A stretch of DNA of 64,000 bases from Oxyruncus cristatus (Eukaryota; Chordata; Aves; Passeriformes; Cotingidae), in the NCBI GenBank assembly GCA_013399855.1, contig VXAY01004102.1, positions 868,594 through 932,593 of the forward strand, written 5' to 3'. The stretch's first letter is position 1. Every line of letters begins with the position of its first letter. The position numbers and the translations under genes were made by a program. Of this stretch, positions 9,428 through 24,400 are shown in pieces. The notes beneath the pieces are model-generated. The model made no database searches, was not told the DNA's origin, and saw only the letters and a list, made by a program, of their open reading frames with translations.

Positions 9428-12400
9428 CTTAAGGGAAAAACATAAAAACCTGTTATGAACACATCACATGTAAAACTTAATAAACAGACAGCTTGTGAGA
9501 GCCCGTTTCTGCACCTTTGATTTTCTAGGAGAGCTTTTACATTGGTTTATACAGAAGCAGAAATCAACCTGGAAAAAATAGTTATTTCGGGTTTAATTTT
9601 TATTTTAGTATCCCTACATATGTAATTTAAAAGTGTAATTAACAGACACAGAATCATTTCTGAGGAGAAAAGACAACACAGCAAGAACTGAGTCTTGCCA
9701 ATACCGCCTAAGGAGACTTTCCGCTGTGCCTTTTGCAGCCGGACTTGTCTATCTCGCATTGGCCTTCTTAGCCATCAACGTGCTTGTAGCAAGCGTGGGT
9801 AGAGTCCTTCCCAAATCTTCGATCGCGAAGCCTAGCCATGATGATGATAACTTTATGGGTATATTTATGAAATTTACATTCATTTTATTTCTTGGTCGTA
9901 TAGGTAACCTGTAGTTCACTTCAAAGAGTGACATAAAATCATGACAATTTAGAGTAAGGAAACCGGTTCTGTGATAGCAGATTATTGTTCTGGTATTCGA
10001 TTCCAGTGACTGTTTATTTCTCGTGTCTCTTTGTTGGTTCACAAAACACTGAGTTGCATAGTGGGCTTAATCTGTAAGAGCCTATGGAGGTTTTACTGTT
10101 GATTATATGGGAAATAGGCCTGAGTCCAAAGCTCTGGTAAGACTGATGTTAACTGGAAACATGGATATAGTGGGATTAGTTTCCAAAGAGAGTTAAAAAG
10201 CTTCTAATGCTTTTTGGAAGGTTTATTACAGCCTACCTGACGTGATATCTACTAAGGAGCTAGTATGAGAGGGATTCCCAGATATTAATTATAGCATTAA
10301 TGTAGCTCACATCTGAAGTTGTACCTTTCAACATCTGGAAGATATGGCTGAAGCTAAACACTTCCAGGCTGAAACACAACTAACGTTGGCAGCTACAATT
10401 GCATATGGAAGTTACAGAGCCTAAGAAAAGTGTAATGTGTAAGATAGACAATAGGCATTTAGATGAGTTAGCAAAGGATTTGGGTTTCTCAGTGATAAAT
10501 ATCTTTTAGAGACATCATTTGTACCAGATGAGTGTTTTGATGAGAGAATGAACATTCCCCATTTATGTGGTAGGCCTGATAAAGAACTCCATGTCTCAGT
10601 TGGAAGAGGGACACGAATTCACAATTTCCTGTATTTTAGGAGTGCCCCAGAGCCTCTGGGTCACTGAGTACTCTGAGGTTAACCTCCTAATCTCTTCTGC
10701 TAAAATACTTCCATTTTGATTGAGTAGGTATACATCAAAGTAAGCACACAGCTCTAAACCACCAAGGCCCCTGTTAAATGTCCTAGTCAGCAGCATGTAG
10801 AATCAATCTGTGTCGTGTCACTCCCCCACGTCAAAGATGTGATTCGAGTTCTTATGCCAAATGGGTCTCTGACATACCTTTGTGGTTTTACTACAATACT
10901 TCAAATAAAAATGGAAAAAAAAAATCTCTGGGAAAAAAATGTTTGTTGCAAGCTGTCTTTTTCAAGAATCTTCCTCTGATTGGTGTGATCTGAAAACTCT
11001 TACAAGTAAAAGAGGTGGAGTGGCATTAACTGAAAATTCTATTACGGATTGTGCTTCAGACCTGAGTGATATTGTGGTTTAAGGACTGTTGTTCCTGTCC
11101 ACTAACTTAACTTTAGGTATTTGGAAGACTAGATAGTATCTGAGCATGTGTTTTGAGGAAGTTAAGTGAAGGGAAGTTTAATGTTGCTGGAAGAAGTTTA
11201 GTGTCGTTAGGGTCAGTAACAGCCTCGCATTCTCATGACTTAGACTGTAGAGTACAACTGACTATCCAAAACCCAAAAAAAGTTTCTTTTTTGGGTGCAG
11301 GGCTGGGATTTGGCTTCCGTCAATTGTTAAGTTTACAGAAATATTTAGGTAAAGGTTAAATTAAATATTCTTGGCTGCCATTTCTGTTTTCAGACCACCA
11401 GGTAACATTCCTCTCTCTCTAGATACAGGCAACTTGTAAATTTTCACACTTATGTGATCTCCAGGTGCATTAAAAAGCTGATTTCCACTTAGGAAGACAT
11501 GAATATATTTGCTTCAGCTGCTTATTCTGAAATTCTTCAAGCTGTGAACTGTATACTGTAGTGAGCAGTCACTCCAAATATACCCTTCAATTTAATTTCC
11601 AACTTTTCAGTTCGATGCAGACTAAAGTGCCTCTTCTTTTTGTACATTAGAAGCCCTTTACACCAGCACCCCAGAATCCAAATAAATTTAGAAATTTCGA
11701 TCATTATCTTCTTACACCACATTATGTAAAGCTATCTTTTGTTTTTAGCCTATTTGCTGGGTATATCTTGGACCCATAGTAAGCAAACCAAGAAAGATAA
11801 TGATTCTAATGTTTTAATGTTGCTTTTTTCCTCAATAAAATACACTCCTTTTTCTCCATTTTTTTATCTCTACTGCCATATCCTACCATCCTCCTTTCTG
11901 ATTCCCTCTCATGACTGTTTGCTTACCCATGATATGTTTGTCAGAGCCACATATACTCTAATGTTTGTATAATGGTTCACCAGACACCTCCTACCTTTTG
12001 AAAATATATACAAATACCTTCTCTTGGCAAAGGCACTAAACTGTGTCTCTCCCTTCGGCAGTCATTCAGTTTTAATTTCTCGGAAAAATATAGTGTCTTC
12101 TTCTAACAATGCTTCTGACAAATTAGTTTGAAATTGGCCAAATGGTTCAAAAGTCATTGGCGATGGACTGATAGGAACACGGCAAGGTATAAAAAAGTTC
12201 TTACTGTTTTAGAACACCAGAGGAGAACCTACTGAGAGACTGAAAAGATGACTACTAATTCTTGTGGAAAAGAAAACTGTGTGTACAGAGTGATGATGGA
12301 CTGATCTACTGACCTGTTACAGTAGAAGCAGTATACTGAATTTCTAGATGCATCTGTGATTTCCACTTTTTCCAGAAACCAGCCACTTGCTGTAGGGAAA

Positions 12401-15400
12401 AAAAAAAAAAAAAAAAGAGCAAATTTAATATAACCAAAACACAAACAGAGCATAAGAAGGGTTTCTAATTTCGTTTCCAAACCCTGTATGGTTCGGTATT
12501 CCAAGTGTATTCAACATCAATAATAAAACTGAAATGCAAATGGTTCAAATTACTACCAACTTCTCCCCAGTTTTACAGGGAAGGTCTTTGATGTTTTTGA
12601 CAGAAAATGTAATGGAAGATTTTTGTTACAACTTAACTTATTTTTCCATGTTGAACAGAACAGGCAGTAAGACAAATGAAACAGGGTGCATGGTAATATT
12701 GAATACGTTTTTGAAAACCCATTTGGCCCTTTTTTGGACTTGGAAATGTACTCCAAATGCACCCTGGGTGGGCATTCTACTACTCCCTTCTAATGAATAT
12801 ATTGATATCTATGTAACCCAAGTGGTGAATCTGAATGCTCCTCATAACACTATCTCTCCAGTAGCCGTGATCCAGACCAGCGTCTCCGTTTAGGTCAACA
12901 TTCACATCTGTTTCAGCTTTAAGAATGTACTGAATATCATACTATAATCTCCTATTTTGCTGTCTGAAAAATACCTTCATTCTTGTGATACAGAATTTTA
13001 TTTCACTGAATATTAAAATATTAAGATTTTAAACCCAAAAATTTATATATATATATATATATATATANTATTTTAAAACTAATTAGGATTATACTGCTAT
13101 TAGCTGACTAACTTTTGGCATTCTTTGCATGCCCTGGAGATAAAGAACTATATTCTATGAAATTAATTTGGTTTTCAAGTATTTGGACAAAGTTCTAAAT
13201 AGTTAAAACCAATAAAAATATTTTTATTTGTAAGTAGGCTAAAAAGATAGTGTGAAAATATTTGTAAATTGTTTCAATTTGGATAAAATGTAAATGCATT
13301 GCAATTTTTCTCATTTGTCACTAGTATTTTTAAAAAAAATAGCTGGCATTACTAGCCCATGAATGTGTCTAGGTTTTTTCCATCTTCAATTCACAAGATT
13401 CATTTATTGATATTGTGAAGTACTTTTGGAACTCCTTTAATGAAATCTTGTGAATGGTTTAATATATCATAGACTCTACTTGGAATATATGACCTTTCAT
13501 GAAATCTCTAATTCAGAGTCAGGATTATCAGCAATAAAAATTTACAGTCTCTCAAATTTACACAGCACTTTGCAAAAAAATATAAAGGCATGTTTGTTCT
13601 CCTGAAAAGATTAAAATCTAGTGCTTCCTCCTTTATTTACAAAACTCCAACAGACCTCTCTGAAATATCCAGGCATGGAGAAATCTAGAGGCATCTAGGA
13701 AATATTAGCAAACAGATGAAACATTTCAAAGAGCTGTTACATTTGAGGAAGCTTGAGAAGGTAACAGCTGATGTGACAAGAGACACTTGGAGATAATTTC
13801 AGAGAAAAATTTAGAGGAAGGTAGTCATGTCTCTAAGATGAATTGACACACACCAGCTGTGCTAGGAAGGCAGTATTAGCAGCCATGTGATGTTGATCAG
13901 GGCACAGAGAAAAAATATAATGATTTTGTTGATAGTTTGGGATCCAGGAAATAAAAATTCAACCTATTATTTCCCCTGCAGACTTCTGTGTAACTCTCAG
14001 AGTGTCAGAAGTCTGCCGGTGTAGAGTTTCCTTCCCACAATGGGAATCAGTCCTAAACTGAATTGTGTGCGTGCACAGCAGGATGAAAGTCAGCAGAAGG
14101 ATTTTATTTATTATAGGTATTTCAACAGGTTTGGTGATTATTCTGTTTGAGTTTTCAACAACATGATGTATTCAACATGACTGGGTACTTGGGGAAAAAA
14201 AACCAAACCTGTTCAACTTTTTCCAAATAAGAACTGCTATTTGCAGAATTTTGCTTGGTTCATCCTGGAAATGACAAACCCTTGCCACTATACAGTGCAC
14301 CATGAACTTAGATTAATCATATTTTATCAAACCTAAATCTATTTCTTTGAGATAGGTTAAGCAAATTTCACCTGACTAGAGTATCTCAATACAATCAGAC
14401 CTTTTTGACTCAAATTGTACGTTGCCTGCAAATTCAGTTTATATATTTTATATCTCTATATATCTGTATACATCTGATATCTGTATATTCCTAGGGTTTT
14501 TTGCACAATTAAATGTAAACTCAAAAGATTATCTGCTGTAGTCTCCCACTTAATTTTTATGTAAAATTCAGGTTTTAGAAGCTACATGGAACACACTGTA
14601 CATAGAAACATTTTCCATCACCATGTGTGGTTATGTACCATAGCCACATCCTCACCTAACACCAGGGCAAGACCTGGTGAACACCAATGTTCTCCTCGTA
14701 CTTTTACAAGAAGAAAAGCCCTATGTCTGTAAGAGGGAGCTACAGCATGCTTTGACCAGAGTCCAAAACTTGCTCAAAACATGGAAAGTTTAGCCTGCAG
14801 TTTGAAAATTCAATCCTATCTTACGTAAGACACCTAATAAGGGTTTTGGCTGAGCAATGTTTGAAGGATAAAACCATCTGAGGCTTATGTTAACTTGATC
14901 TCCGTTAGGAAAAAAAAATCAAATTAAAGTCAAGGGAAATGTGATTGACAGAGGGGGTGAAAGCAAGCACAGTGAATCTGACCTCATTTGTACACAGATT
15001 TGTATTAGCTAGCTGTAGCACAGTATGACTTCAAACACCTTTCCAAATGTCAAGCAGATCTTTAGGCAGAAGATTTTTACAAGGCTACTGAACACAGGCA
15101 GTATACTCACCGAATCCTTTCCCATCATGACCAATTTCAATTGAATACAGGCTGCCTAAGTTTTTTGTCTTCATCTTGAAGGTATCGACCTTTAGTATTA
15201 AAATACGGTTATTAAAAATATTATACCTATACCAATGTTTGGAAACTTATAAATTTGTTTAGGTCATTTCTGAGATTAATTCAAATATAATAATACCAAT
15301 TCAAAATAGGTGAGTCACAGCTGGTTTATTTTCCTTACTGAAGACGTGTGGTATAGATCCTGTCCAACGAGGTCTCAGTTTAAACACAAAACATTCACTT

Positions 15401-18400
15401 TTCAATTTATAGTAGGACAATCTCCACCTCTTCCCTGATTTTTGTCTACCAGAAAAACATTTTTGGTCTCATGAACGCTCAACTGATATGGTCTTCTAAA
15501 ATGTTATTGGTATACAATATATAAATAAACATTCAATAACATAAAAGATAAAGACTTTTGCTACAGGTACCATTCTCTCTCTCAAATACTATATACTTTA
15601 AAATATTACCTTGTTTCATATTGTAGATTTTTTTAAAATGAAATTCCTTTTTCATAAGGCATTTGACATCACTGGCTACCTATTGACTTAGCTGGGTTGC
15701 TAACAGGATTGCTAACCTCCTGCATAGTAGTAGGCAAAAGGAAGTACTGCTCAAGATACTTTTTTACTTGCTCCTTGTGCCTGTAGGTAATCAGATTTAT
15801 TAAACTCTTCAGTGTGGAAGAAATTCATGGGTAAAGACCTAGAAGATAGTCACAGATATCCTGGCTGAATAAACTTGGACCAACTGCAGATAAAAAGATG
15901 TTTAGTAATACTGGAGAAAATGAGGTACATCTCTTAAAGGAAGATATTATCACTTGAGCTCTAATTATTCAGTCATTACCTTTCAATAAATCCACAGGAG
16001 GAAGATATTGAAAATATGTATATATATTTCTTGTTACTTAAGGGTAACCATCATTGTACGCTGTTGCACAGGTGGTGACCAAATGGAGCAATTGCTTTGC
16101 CAGAGTAATATGCTTATTAAAATAGGAGAACATTCAGCTAAGGTACTAGGACATAATGCAGAGAATCTGCATTTTTATGCAAATATCTGTATCTGAATTA
16201 TTGGGTCTCTCAATAACAGCCTAAAGCAAGATGGATATCAGAATCAGGTTGATGTGTATGGTTCCACTTTATCTGGTTATAGGCTTACAAATTCACTGAG
16301 GCTCACAGCATCAGTTTCCATGGCAAAGTAAAATGATGGGATGTAAGAGACAGATGTATTCTCATGCACAATATTCAAAGTTTGTGCAACAGCGTGGGAT
16401 ATTGCACATATATGCACATGCACAGGCAATGCATCTTGTGCATTTCAGACCAAGGAAATGAATAACTGGGAAGATAAGTGGATGGAATTTGAAAATGTAT
16501 TGGGGACTAAGATACAGAAGAGCAACAGAGACAGTAGAAGTAAAATGTCCCTTTATTACTCTGGTGAAAAGGTGAGACAGAGGTAGTTGAGAAAAAAATC
16601 CCATCTAGTGATGTGGAAAACAGAATAAACGCCTCAAGTTCTCTAAAGAACTTGCAGAGATTTAAAATTTGCTTTTCCAGTATAGAAATGGACATAACCT
16701 GTAAAATCTGTGTACTCACCTTTCCTCTTTCAAAGGGGTTTTGATGCTCTAGCGAATGAGAGAGTTGAAATACCTCAGATTTGTCCTCATTCCCAAATAA
16801 AATAATGTGCACATTGGCATCAGTCCCTGCTCCCCTTTTGTCACCTGTGTACACTTTAATAGTATACTCTGTCACATTTCTTGCTTGACTTTCATCTTTA
16901 TTTAAGTTGTTATCTAAGTCATTCTTTTCTTCGTCTCCTCTAATAACAAAAGATCGTGGGATATCTCTCTGTATTTCAGGCTTATTTGCATCCACAGAAA
17001 ATTCTCTGAAAAACAAAACCACATATGTTTTTGTGGTAAGTAAACCATATGTTAAATTGAAAAAATCATATGAATTTATGTGGAACAGTTGAAGATGGAC
17101 TTATTTTTCAAATATCTATTTACAGAACCACTCTGTGGTAGTTATTTTGATTCAGTGTCTGCTCGGGGTTTTCAACTTTTACATTTTAAAAAAACATGAC
17201 TAGCTTTACATAATATACTTACCCATTCATTTCAAATACATAGATAGGATGCTTCTTTGCAGCTTCTTTCACATGCAATTTTTTAATGTTCAGTTTGCAA
17301 TCTACAAAGAAGGAAATAGAGTTGGGTAAAAATGTTGCATTGCATGTCAAGAAATTAGGTAGACTCTATTGTTGGTGTAATGGTGTCATTCCTACTATAT
17401 TAAAACATCATTTATTAATTAATTTATGAATGCCAACAATTGAGTTAAGAATGTTGGAATCATTACAAGATTCTTTATTTTGTTCCTATTTGTAAACCTC
17501 AACTTAGAAATTTAGGAGTAAGCATTTCCTTTGTCTAAATTAGTGAAGCAAAGCAGTGTTGTCTTCACCACCTTTGGACAGGCAAGCAGAAAAGATTCAG
17601 CATGACCGAGGCAGGCAAGTTTGAGAACGGCGAGCAGAAATACCCATCTGGTGTTTCCTCCTCAGCAACTGGTTGACAAGAGGGCTGGAGTTCTATTCCA
17701 TATGCAGCACAAAGAGGTTAGGTGGCAGGTATGAAGAAAGTTCAGCAATTCACTGTATCCCTCTGCTGTTTGAGAAACATTGCAGTCTGACTTACACTAC
17801 CTTTTGAATTTTCTGCTGGGGGTTTCAGCTACAAGGCCTGAATCTCTTGCCACTAGTCATGAAAACTATTCCTTTTCCCTTCTCTTCTATTATTTGTCAC
17901 TTCAGCCCTGTTCCACAAACTGCATTCCAGTATCTTCTACTACTGTTCAAGTAGTTAATAGGATATAATCAGACTTCTGTGGAGGAATCCAGGACATTGT
18001 GTTACACTTATGACTTGCCAAGACAGTGCAGGGAGTGAGTCAGAAGCTTCAGGAAAGGATCTTGAACAACCTGATCTTAAAAACATGCTCAGATACTTAA
18101 TGAAAGTATAAATATATTGGAGCAATACTCTGCCTGGGCTGACCAGTCCTGCAGGATACATCTGACTTGCTCTAAGACAGGGAGGCCCCACAGAAAGACC
18201 TCAAAAAATTAGGGAACTGAGCAATCACCAACCATATGAAGTTCAACAAGGGAAAGTCCCAGATGTTCATATAGACTGGGGAATGAGCTGCTGGAAAGCA
18301 GTGCTGTGGAAAGGAACCTGAGGGTCCTGGTCAAGGGCGAGTTGAATATGAGTCAGCAGTGCCTCAGCAGCCAGGAGGGCCAACTGTGTCCTTGGGGGAC

Positions 18401-21400
18401 ATCAGGCAGCCGGGGGACATTGCCAGCCAGTCAAGGTAGGTGATTGTTGTGCTCTGTTCTGCACTGGTGCGGCCTCACCTTGAATCTTGTGTGCATATAA
18501 GCTGCACTGTAACATAAGAAAGATATTAGGCTGTTAGAGAGTGTCCAAAGGAGGGCAACAAAGATGGTGAAGGGCCTTGAGGGGGAGCCGTGTGAGGAGC
18601 AACTGAGGCCACTTGGTCTGTTCAGCCTGGAGAAGAGGAGACTGAAGGGAGACCTCATTGCAGCCTACAACTTCCTCATGAGTGGACGATGAGGGGCAGG
18701 CAGTGATCTCTTCTCAGTGGAAGAGGAGGGGCAGGCAGTGATCTCTTCTCTGTGGTGACCAGTGACAGAATGCGAGGGAATGGCCTGAAGTTGTGTCAGG
18801 GGAGGTTTAGGTTGGATATTAGAAACAGGTTCTTCATCCAGTGAGTGGCTGGGCACTGGAACAGCTCCTCAGAGAAGTGGTCACAGCAGCAAGGCTGACA
18901 GAGTTAAGAAGCATTTGGATGATAGTCTCAGGCACATTGGGGAATGGTCCTGTGCAGGGATTAGAGTTGGATTCAATGATCCTGTGGGTCCCTTCCAACT
19001 CAGTGTATTCTGTGATTCCCTGATTCTATGACTTTAAACATTAAAGAACTTTTTTGGTTTTCAGGATTTTTGGTTCAAGTCTTGGTCCAAATTTGTCTCA
19101 GTCCAAACAAGTCCAATTACAATACAGACATCTTTACTTATCAGAAGTGTTTTATCATCTAAGTAACTCCTTCAGAAGAAACTATTATACATCTGTCCAA
19201 TCCTCTCTTCATAAGACACAGAGGCAATAAGCCCAATATCCCTCCTTTGTGAACTGTGTTTTCAAACCTGAATGGAAAAGTCTTGCCTGTTACGCTCTCT
19301 GTGGTGCCCTTTGGCAACACACAATTGCCATATTCAATGACTGTCAGTCAGGCAGATGGCCATAGTTAACTTCCACAACTGAAGCTGTGGGGAACAAAAG
19401 CATGCCTTGCTCCCCACAACAGCATAGCAGGGCTTTCCCTCTCCTTCCCCTCCCTTCTGTAGGAACTGCAACTCCACACCGTAGCCCCTTGGAAGCCCCC
19501 AGCAAACAAGGCAGCCTGTGCTGTGGTGCAGGTTGTGTTGACCAGCCAACGAGTATGCACACACTTACTGCCCAAATGTCATCTTACGTATTTAGTTGAA
19601 ACTGGGTGGTGAGTCTAAAAGGCTTTTATGAAGAGCCTACATAAGGGCAAACAAAAAAAAGACAGACGAAGTGCAGAACCCCTGTTTTCCTAGAAAACTG
19701 TCTGAAAATGATCAACTGTAATACGTAGTAAGTAATGATTTGCAATTATATAGCAAATTTCATTAACAGACTTTTAAAAATATATATAATTATTTTTTTA
19801 AATATTCCCTCATAGCATGATAACTATCCTACAGATGAAGCAAAGTGATGTTAAAGTCATGACGATTTTAAGGAAGTTCAGTGACAAAACCTGCTGACCA
19901 ACAAACAGAGGTAAAATTCCCTTATGAATGTCACAGGGAGAAAACAGGTAGAAAAAATAGTGAAAATAATTGAATTGCAGAAGGAATATTAACCAATACC
20001 AATTTCTTACTTGAGTTATAATTATTCTCCTTGATCACTTAATAATAAATGATGTATTAATTGCAGAATATAGTTATTCATCTTAATTTTATGTTCTTCT
20101 TTCTTTTATGCAATGGAATAGTTTACTTTCTTGATGCAATATTGATATAGACTTTAGATCCAAAGATTTGAATATATCAAAATGTAGGATTTTACTTTAT
20201 AAAATATTACCTTTTCTAAAAGTAGCCAAAGGAAATTAATTAGTATTTAACTCCAGCAGTGATTTCATTGCCTTTAACAGGAGGATAGCTGTGTGATTCA
20301 CATCACTGACTTTAGAAAGTAAAAAGTATTTTACCTGTTTTACTGCTGATCAAAAGAACAATTTTGTCCAGTTCTCCCAACTCAACAGCATCCACAATAA
20401 CTAGAAATGACTAAAATAAAATTATTCAGTATTGCAATCTTAAACTATATTACTTAACTGTATAGGAAAATTTGAAAATAATACATAGAAAGTACAAGAA
20501 TTGATTAAAGGTAAGTTTTAAAGTACTTTAAGGCAGTGTACCTCATTTTCCTCTCCATGCTGGACATTCTGCAATGGCTGGAGAAGGGATCTGTCCCCTG
20601 TGTCACCATGAGTACCGTATATACATGCAGTCATGTGCAGTAAATTTCTTTCACTCAAAATATTTCTAGAAAATACTGTGAGATGATATGTAACCACTGC
20701 AATATCAAGCAAAAAGAGATCTTGTTAAGACTGCCACAGCCTTGCATAGATATTTGACAACATAGCATTGTACAGTCAGATGCAATTAAACATTCAAGCA
20801 CTTGACAATAATAGTAAAACTCAAATTTTTTTTCAATTTTTTCCCTTAATTTTGTCCTGTAATTGTATTGCCACAGACTATCAGATCTGAAACTTGAGAA
20901 GTGAGGCTGGACTTGCCCAAAGCAAGCGTGAAAGGATTGCATTTGGAAGGTTCCTTTCTTGGATCACTGTGTCAGAGAGAAGGCAGAGTGGACCTGCCCC
21001 ACAAGGGTGGACAAGACAGGAGTGGATCCCAGTGCAGGCAGTGCCTCTCTGACCAGGTAACAGTTCTGCAGCATCTGCATGTGGCAAGCAGAGCTGTCAA
21101 CAGTCCCATATGCAGCAAACAGTGAAAAAGACCTGGGATCCATCCTGGTGATGGAGCTGGGAGCAGCAGGTGAAAGGGCCAGAGAAGGACTGAAAATAAG
21201 GCTACAACATATGTCCAAGGACTGTGCAGAAGACCGGGACACAGAGAGGACTAGGGAAAGATGCACATCTGAAGTAGCTCAAACATGATCTGAAATGGAC
21301 ATCCTATGCCCATTATGGCTGGAGGTTCCAGGTGACTCTGGCCAAGGGGAATAAGATCTGTTGACTTATCATGGCCCTGATACACCGTAGTCAAGTAGAA

Positions 21401-24400
21401 GTTGCATTGCATGAACTTTTTATCAGACCATATGGTGGATAGAACTGGCAGAATCCATTGTACAGTTGGGCAATTGAGGGAGACTAATGTAGGCAAGGGC
21501 AGAGGGCTAAAATGCTTCAACAGTGGTCTTGTTCAGGTAGTGCCATCAGACTATCATAGCATAAACATAGGCAACCAAGCTTTTGTCTCTGTAGTGTACT
21601 GAATAGATTGGAGAGAGGAGAGATTAAAGAAATCTCTGAAAAGCAGTTACATACAATAACGGTAACATATATGAATGTTACAACTCCATTAATTTTATAA
21701 AATTCAAATTATGTCATAATCTCAGTGTGAATTACGGTTCTTTGTTAATTTAAATAATCAATTTGAAAGTAGCATAATGCATTTTTATTTCACCTTTTCA
21801 ATATTTAAGTTTTGCGTTAAAAACTACAGATTTGCAAAATTCACCTTCTGTACAGCCCTGTATGTGAGAGGAGAGAGAGAGTGGCATGTCATCCCTGGGG
21901 ATTCCTGAGGTGTTAGCATCTCAAAGGGAGGTACAATGAAGAGAAACTATTTATATATATATTCAGCTGGAGGCTCTGCCCATTAATACACCAAAGGCAC
22001 ATGTGTGCACAGCCGGATCTCAAGGGTCTGTACTGTATTTTATCAACTGTGTTTTGATATGCCATTAGCATATGCTCCATCACAATCCCAAGTAGAAAAA
22101 AAAAAGAAAAAAGGAAAAAGAAAATATAACTAAGAGATGAAATATTAAGTCAGTTGATGAATGACAGATCTGTATCTGAAATTTAACAGCACATGGCTTC
22201 TGGTTATAATTATGATCAGCTGCTTTCCATTCCAATTAACGGAATACTGGTTTTGTTTTTACCTGAGAAAAAGAAAACTGAGGAGAAAATAAATTAGATT
22301 TAGAAAGCTGACAGAAAAAACATATCTCTTTTGCACAATAAATTGCAAGTAAGTTTGTGTGTAAAGATCACTTTGAACTCCACATGTAGCACCTGCTGTG
22401 ACACTGCTTAAAGCCATCTTGGACATAAACAGCAAAGATTTGAGGGAATTACTGTTCTAATTTTTTTCTGCACTATGGTCACAAAGCCTCCTTTAGGAGT
22501 TCTAAAGCATATGTGGAAACAAAGAAAAGCCACAGAGATTAGCTATTTCATTTGTTTGTTATTTTAGCTAAACACATAGGTAATATAACACCTATTCCTA
22601 GTTTGTGATTTTTTAATCTCTCAATGTCAGAGCATTTACAAAGAATAAAAAAATTACCAAAAAAAACCCCCAAAAATTAAAAACAAAAGGTGAAGGATGG
22701 GGAAATTATTTTTTCAACCAAGAGGTAAGTGACAGAGCCATAGTCAGTATAAAGGTCATAGGGATTCCAGTCTCACTGCCCCTTTATCACCTGTGCTGGA
22801 TCTTTCTCTCATCATTTCTGTGTGCTTGTACCTGTATCCTACTACTTCCTCATGTGACAGTGATCCGGGTACATTTTGCAAGGGGTACATTCATGGCCTT
22901 TATGTTAATCTGAAGGTCCTTTTTTTTCAGTCTTGAGTGGAGGAGATGAAAGCCATTAAGCCCTGTTTTGTACCCATACTTTGGATGTCTTCAAGTGAAA
23001 ATAACACCTTTAAGCAATATAAAATCTAAAGCCTAAATACAAACTTTACATCTTCAGTTGCAACCAAAATATGAAAAAGCACAAACCCTCAACCTCTCTT
23101 AATTTTACTGAGATTATTTGCATACCTACATTTGGATGTATTCAAACACCTCACTGAAACTGGGCCATAAATTCCAATAGAAAGTGTATTGGGGTAGTTA
23201 ATGTAACATCTACTTCAACTCACTTTAGATGAACTGAATTATTTGGTTTCTGCATAAAACTCAGACACAAATTATTTGAATATTAAGTATCATTAATTGG
23301 TCTGCTAATTTAGTTGATAATTGTTTCATTATATGGTAGCATTCAGTAAGCATTGCATATGGTGGATTTTAGGTGCAAAGACTTCTTTTATTTTACTTAA
23401 CCAAGGTGACATATGAAAGAATTGTTGAACTAATTTTAACAAGCATAAATATTTGGAGTGTATAAAGGTAATAAAGATGAAGCTTATATGTAGTTTTGAG
23501 CTGTTATTTACTGAGAGTCTTTGTTTGGAATGTGCAAACAAACAACAAAATCTCCTAATAGTAAATGAGCAATAAAAAATCATGTTGTTAATGTCAGTAG
23601 TATGAGCTGCTGAAGACTAAACACAGGAGAATAGAAATATTACAGTATTGCAAGAAAGGGATATTTCTTATAAACTGTTCTTTGTAGTATATAATAATGC
23701 TTCTGTGCAATCAAATGAATATTGCACTTACCATTTTATGGTACAGAAATTAAGCTGAGTGGGTAGTATTTTCCTTCATACATTTTAAATTCTTATCCAG
23801 CCTTTTTGAAACATTAGATAAAAACAATAACAATTTCTGTTTTGATAAAGGTTTCTATTGTAATACCAGGATGTGTTAACCTCCTGGACCAGTCTACTGC
23901 TTTGAAGTAGATTTATACCTACCAGAAAGTGCTTCTTTTAATGGCCACTGTATAGGGAATTCAATCCATTTGTCTCCATTAAGAGAAAGAGGAAGTGTTT
24001 TATTTAGGGTGAGACTAAAGGTATCCAGGGTTGATGTGTTCTGTATTTTAAAGTGATGAAGAGACAACTGGGATATGCTGGTTTCCAAACTCTGGAGACC
24101 AAGTCTCACTTTATAAAGCATTCCCAAATCAGAGGGTAAATGTATCTAGGAAGCAAGAAAACCATGAGTTAGCACCCAAACAGAGATAAATGCATAGGTA
24201 ATTCATAGCAAGAGAGGAAGTTTCCTTTAAAGGGGTCAGAACAGTCCTGGACCCCTTTTGCATCAGTCTTGGTGCTAAAAGTCCCATTGACTTCAAAAGC
24301 AGTAGAACCAGGTTGACTATAGGCACTTAAGGATGTTTTAGCTTTATCCTCTAGGGGCATTCATTGTAATTGTTCCATCAAATTCAAATTACATACCACA

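Larger units (their letters stand above)
17302..20334 (-). other. Intron with CR1 insertion
   Basis: 3.0 kb. The main content is the CR1 copy at 18180-19035. The remaining AT-rich DNA shows nothing recognisable. Confidence 0.75.

Noticed and set aside
9726..9914. Intact 62-codon gene at copy 1
   Set aside because: The frame begins at GTG, not ATG, and continues past the conserved part into unrelated sequence; kept only as a pseudogene-like copy.
20655..20942. 95-codon minus-strand frame overlapping a PLAT exon
   Set aside because: It is in a different frame from the spliced PLAT exon 20542-20696 and lacks any domain motif.
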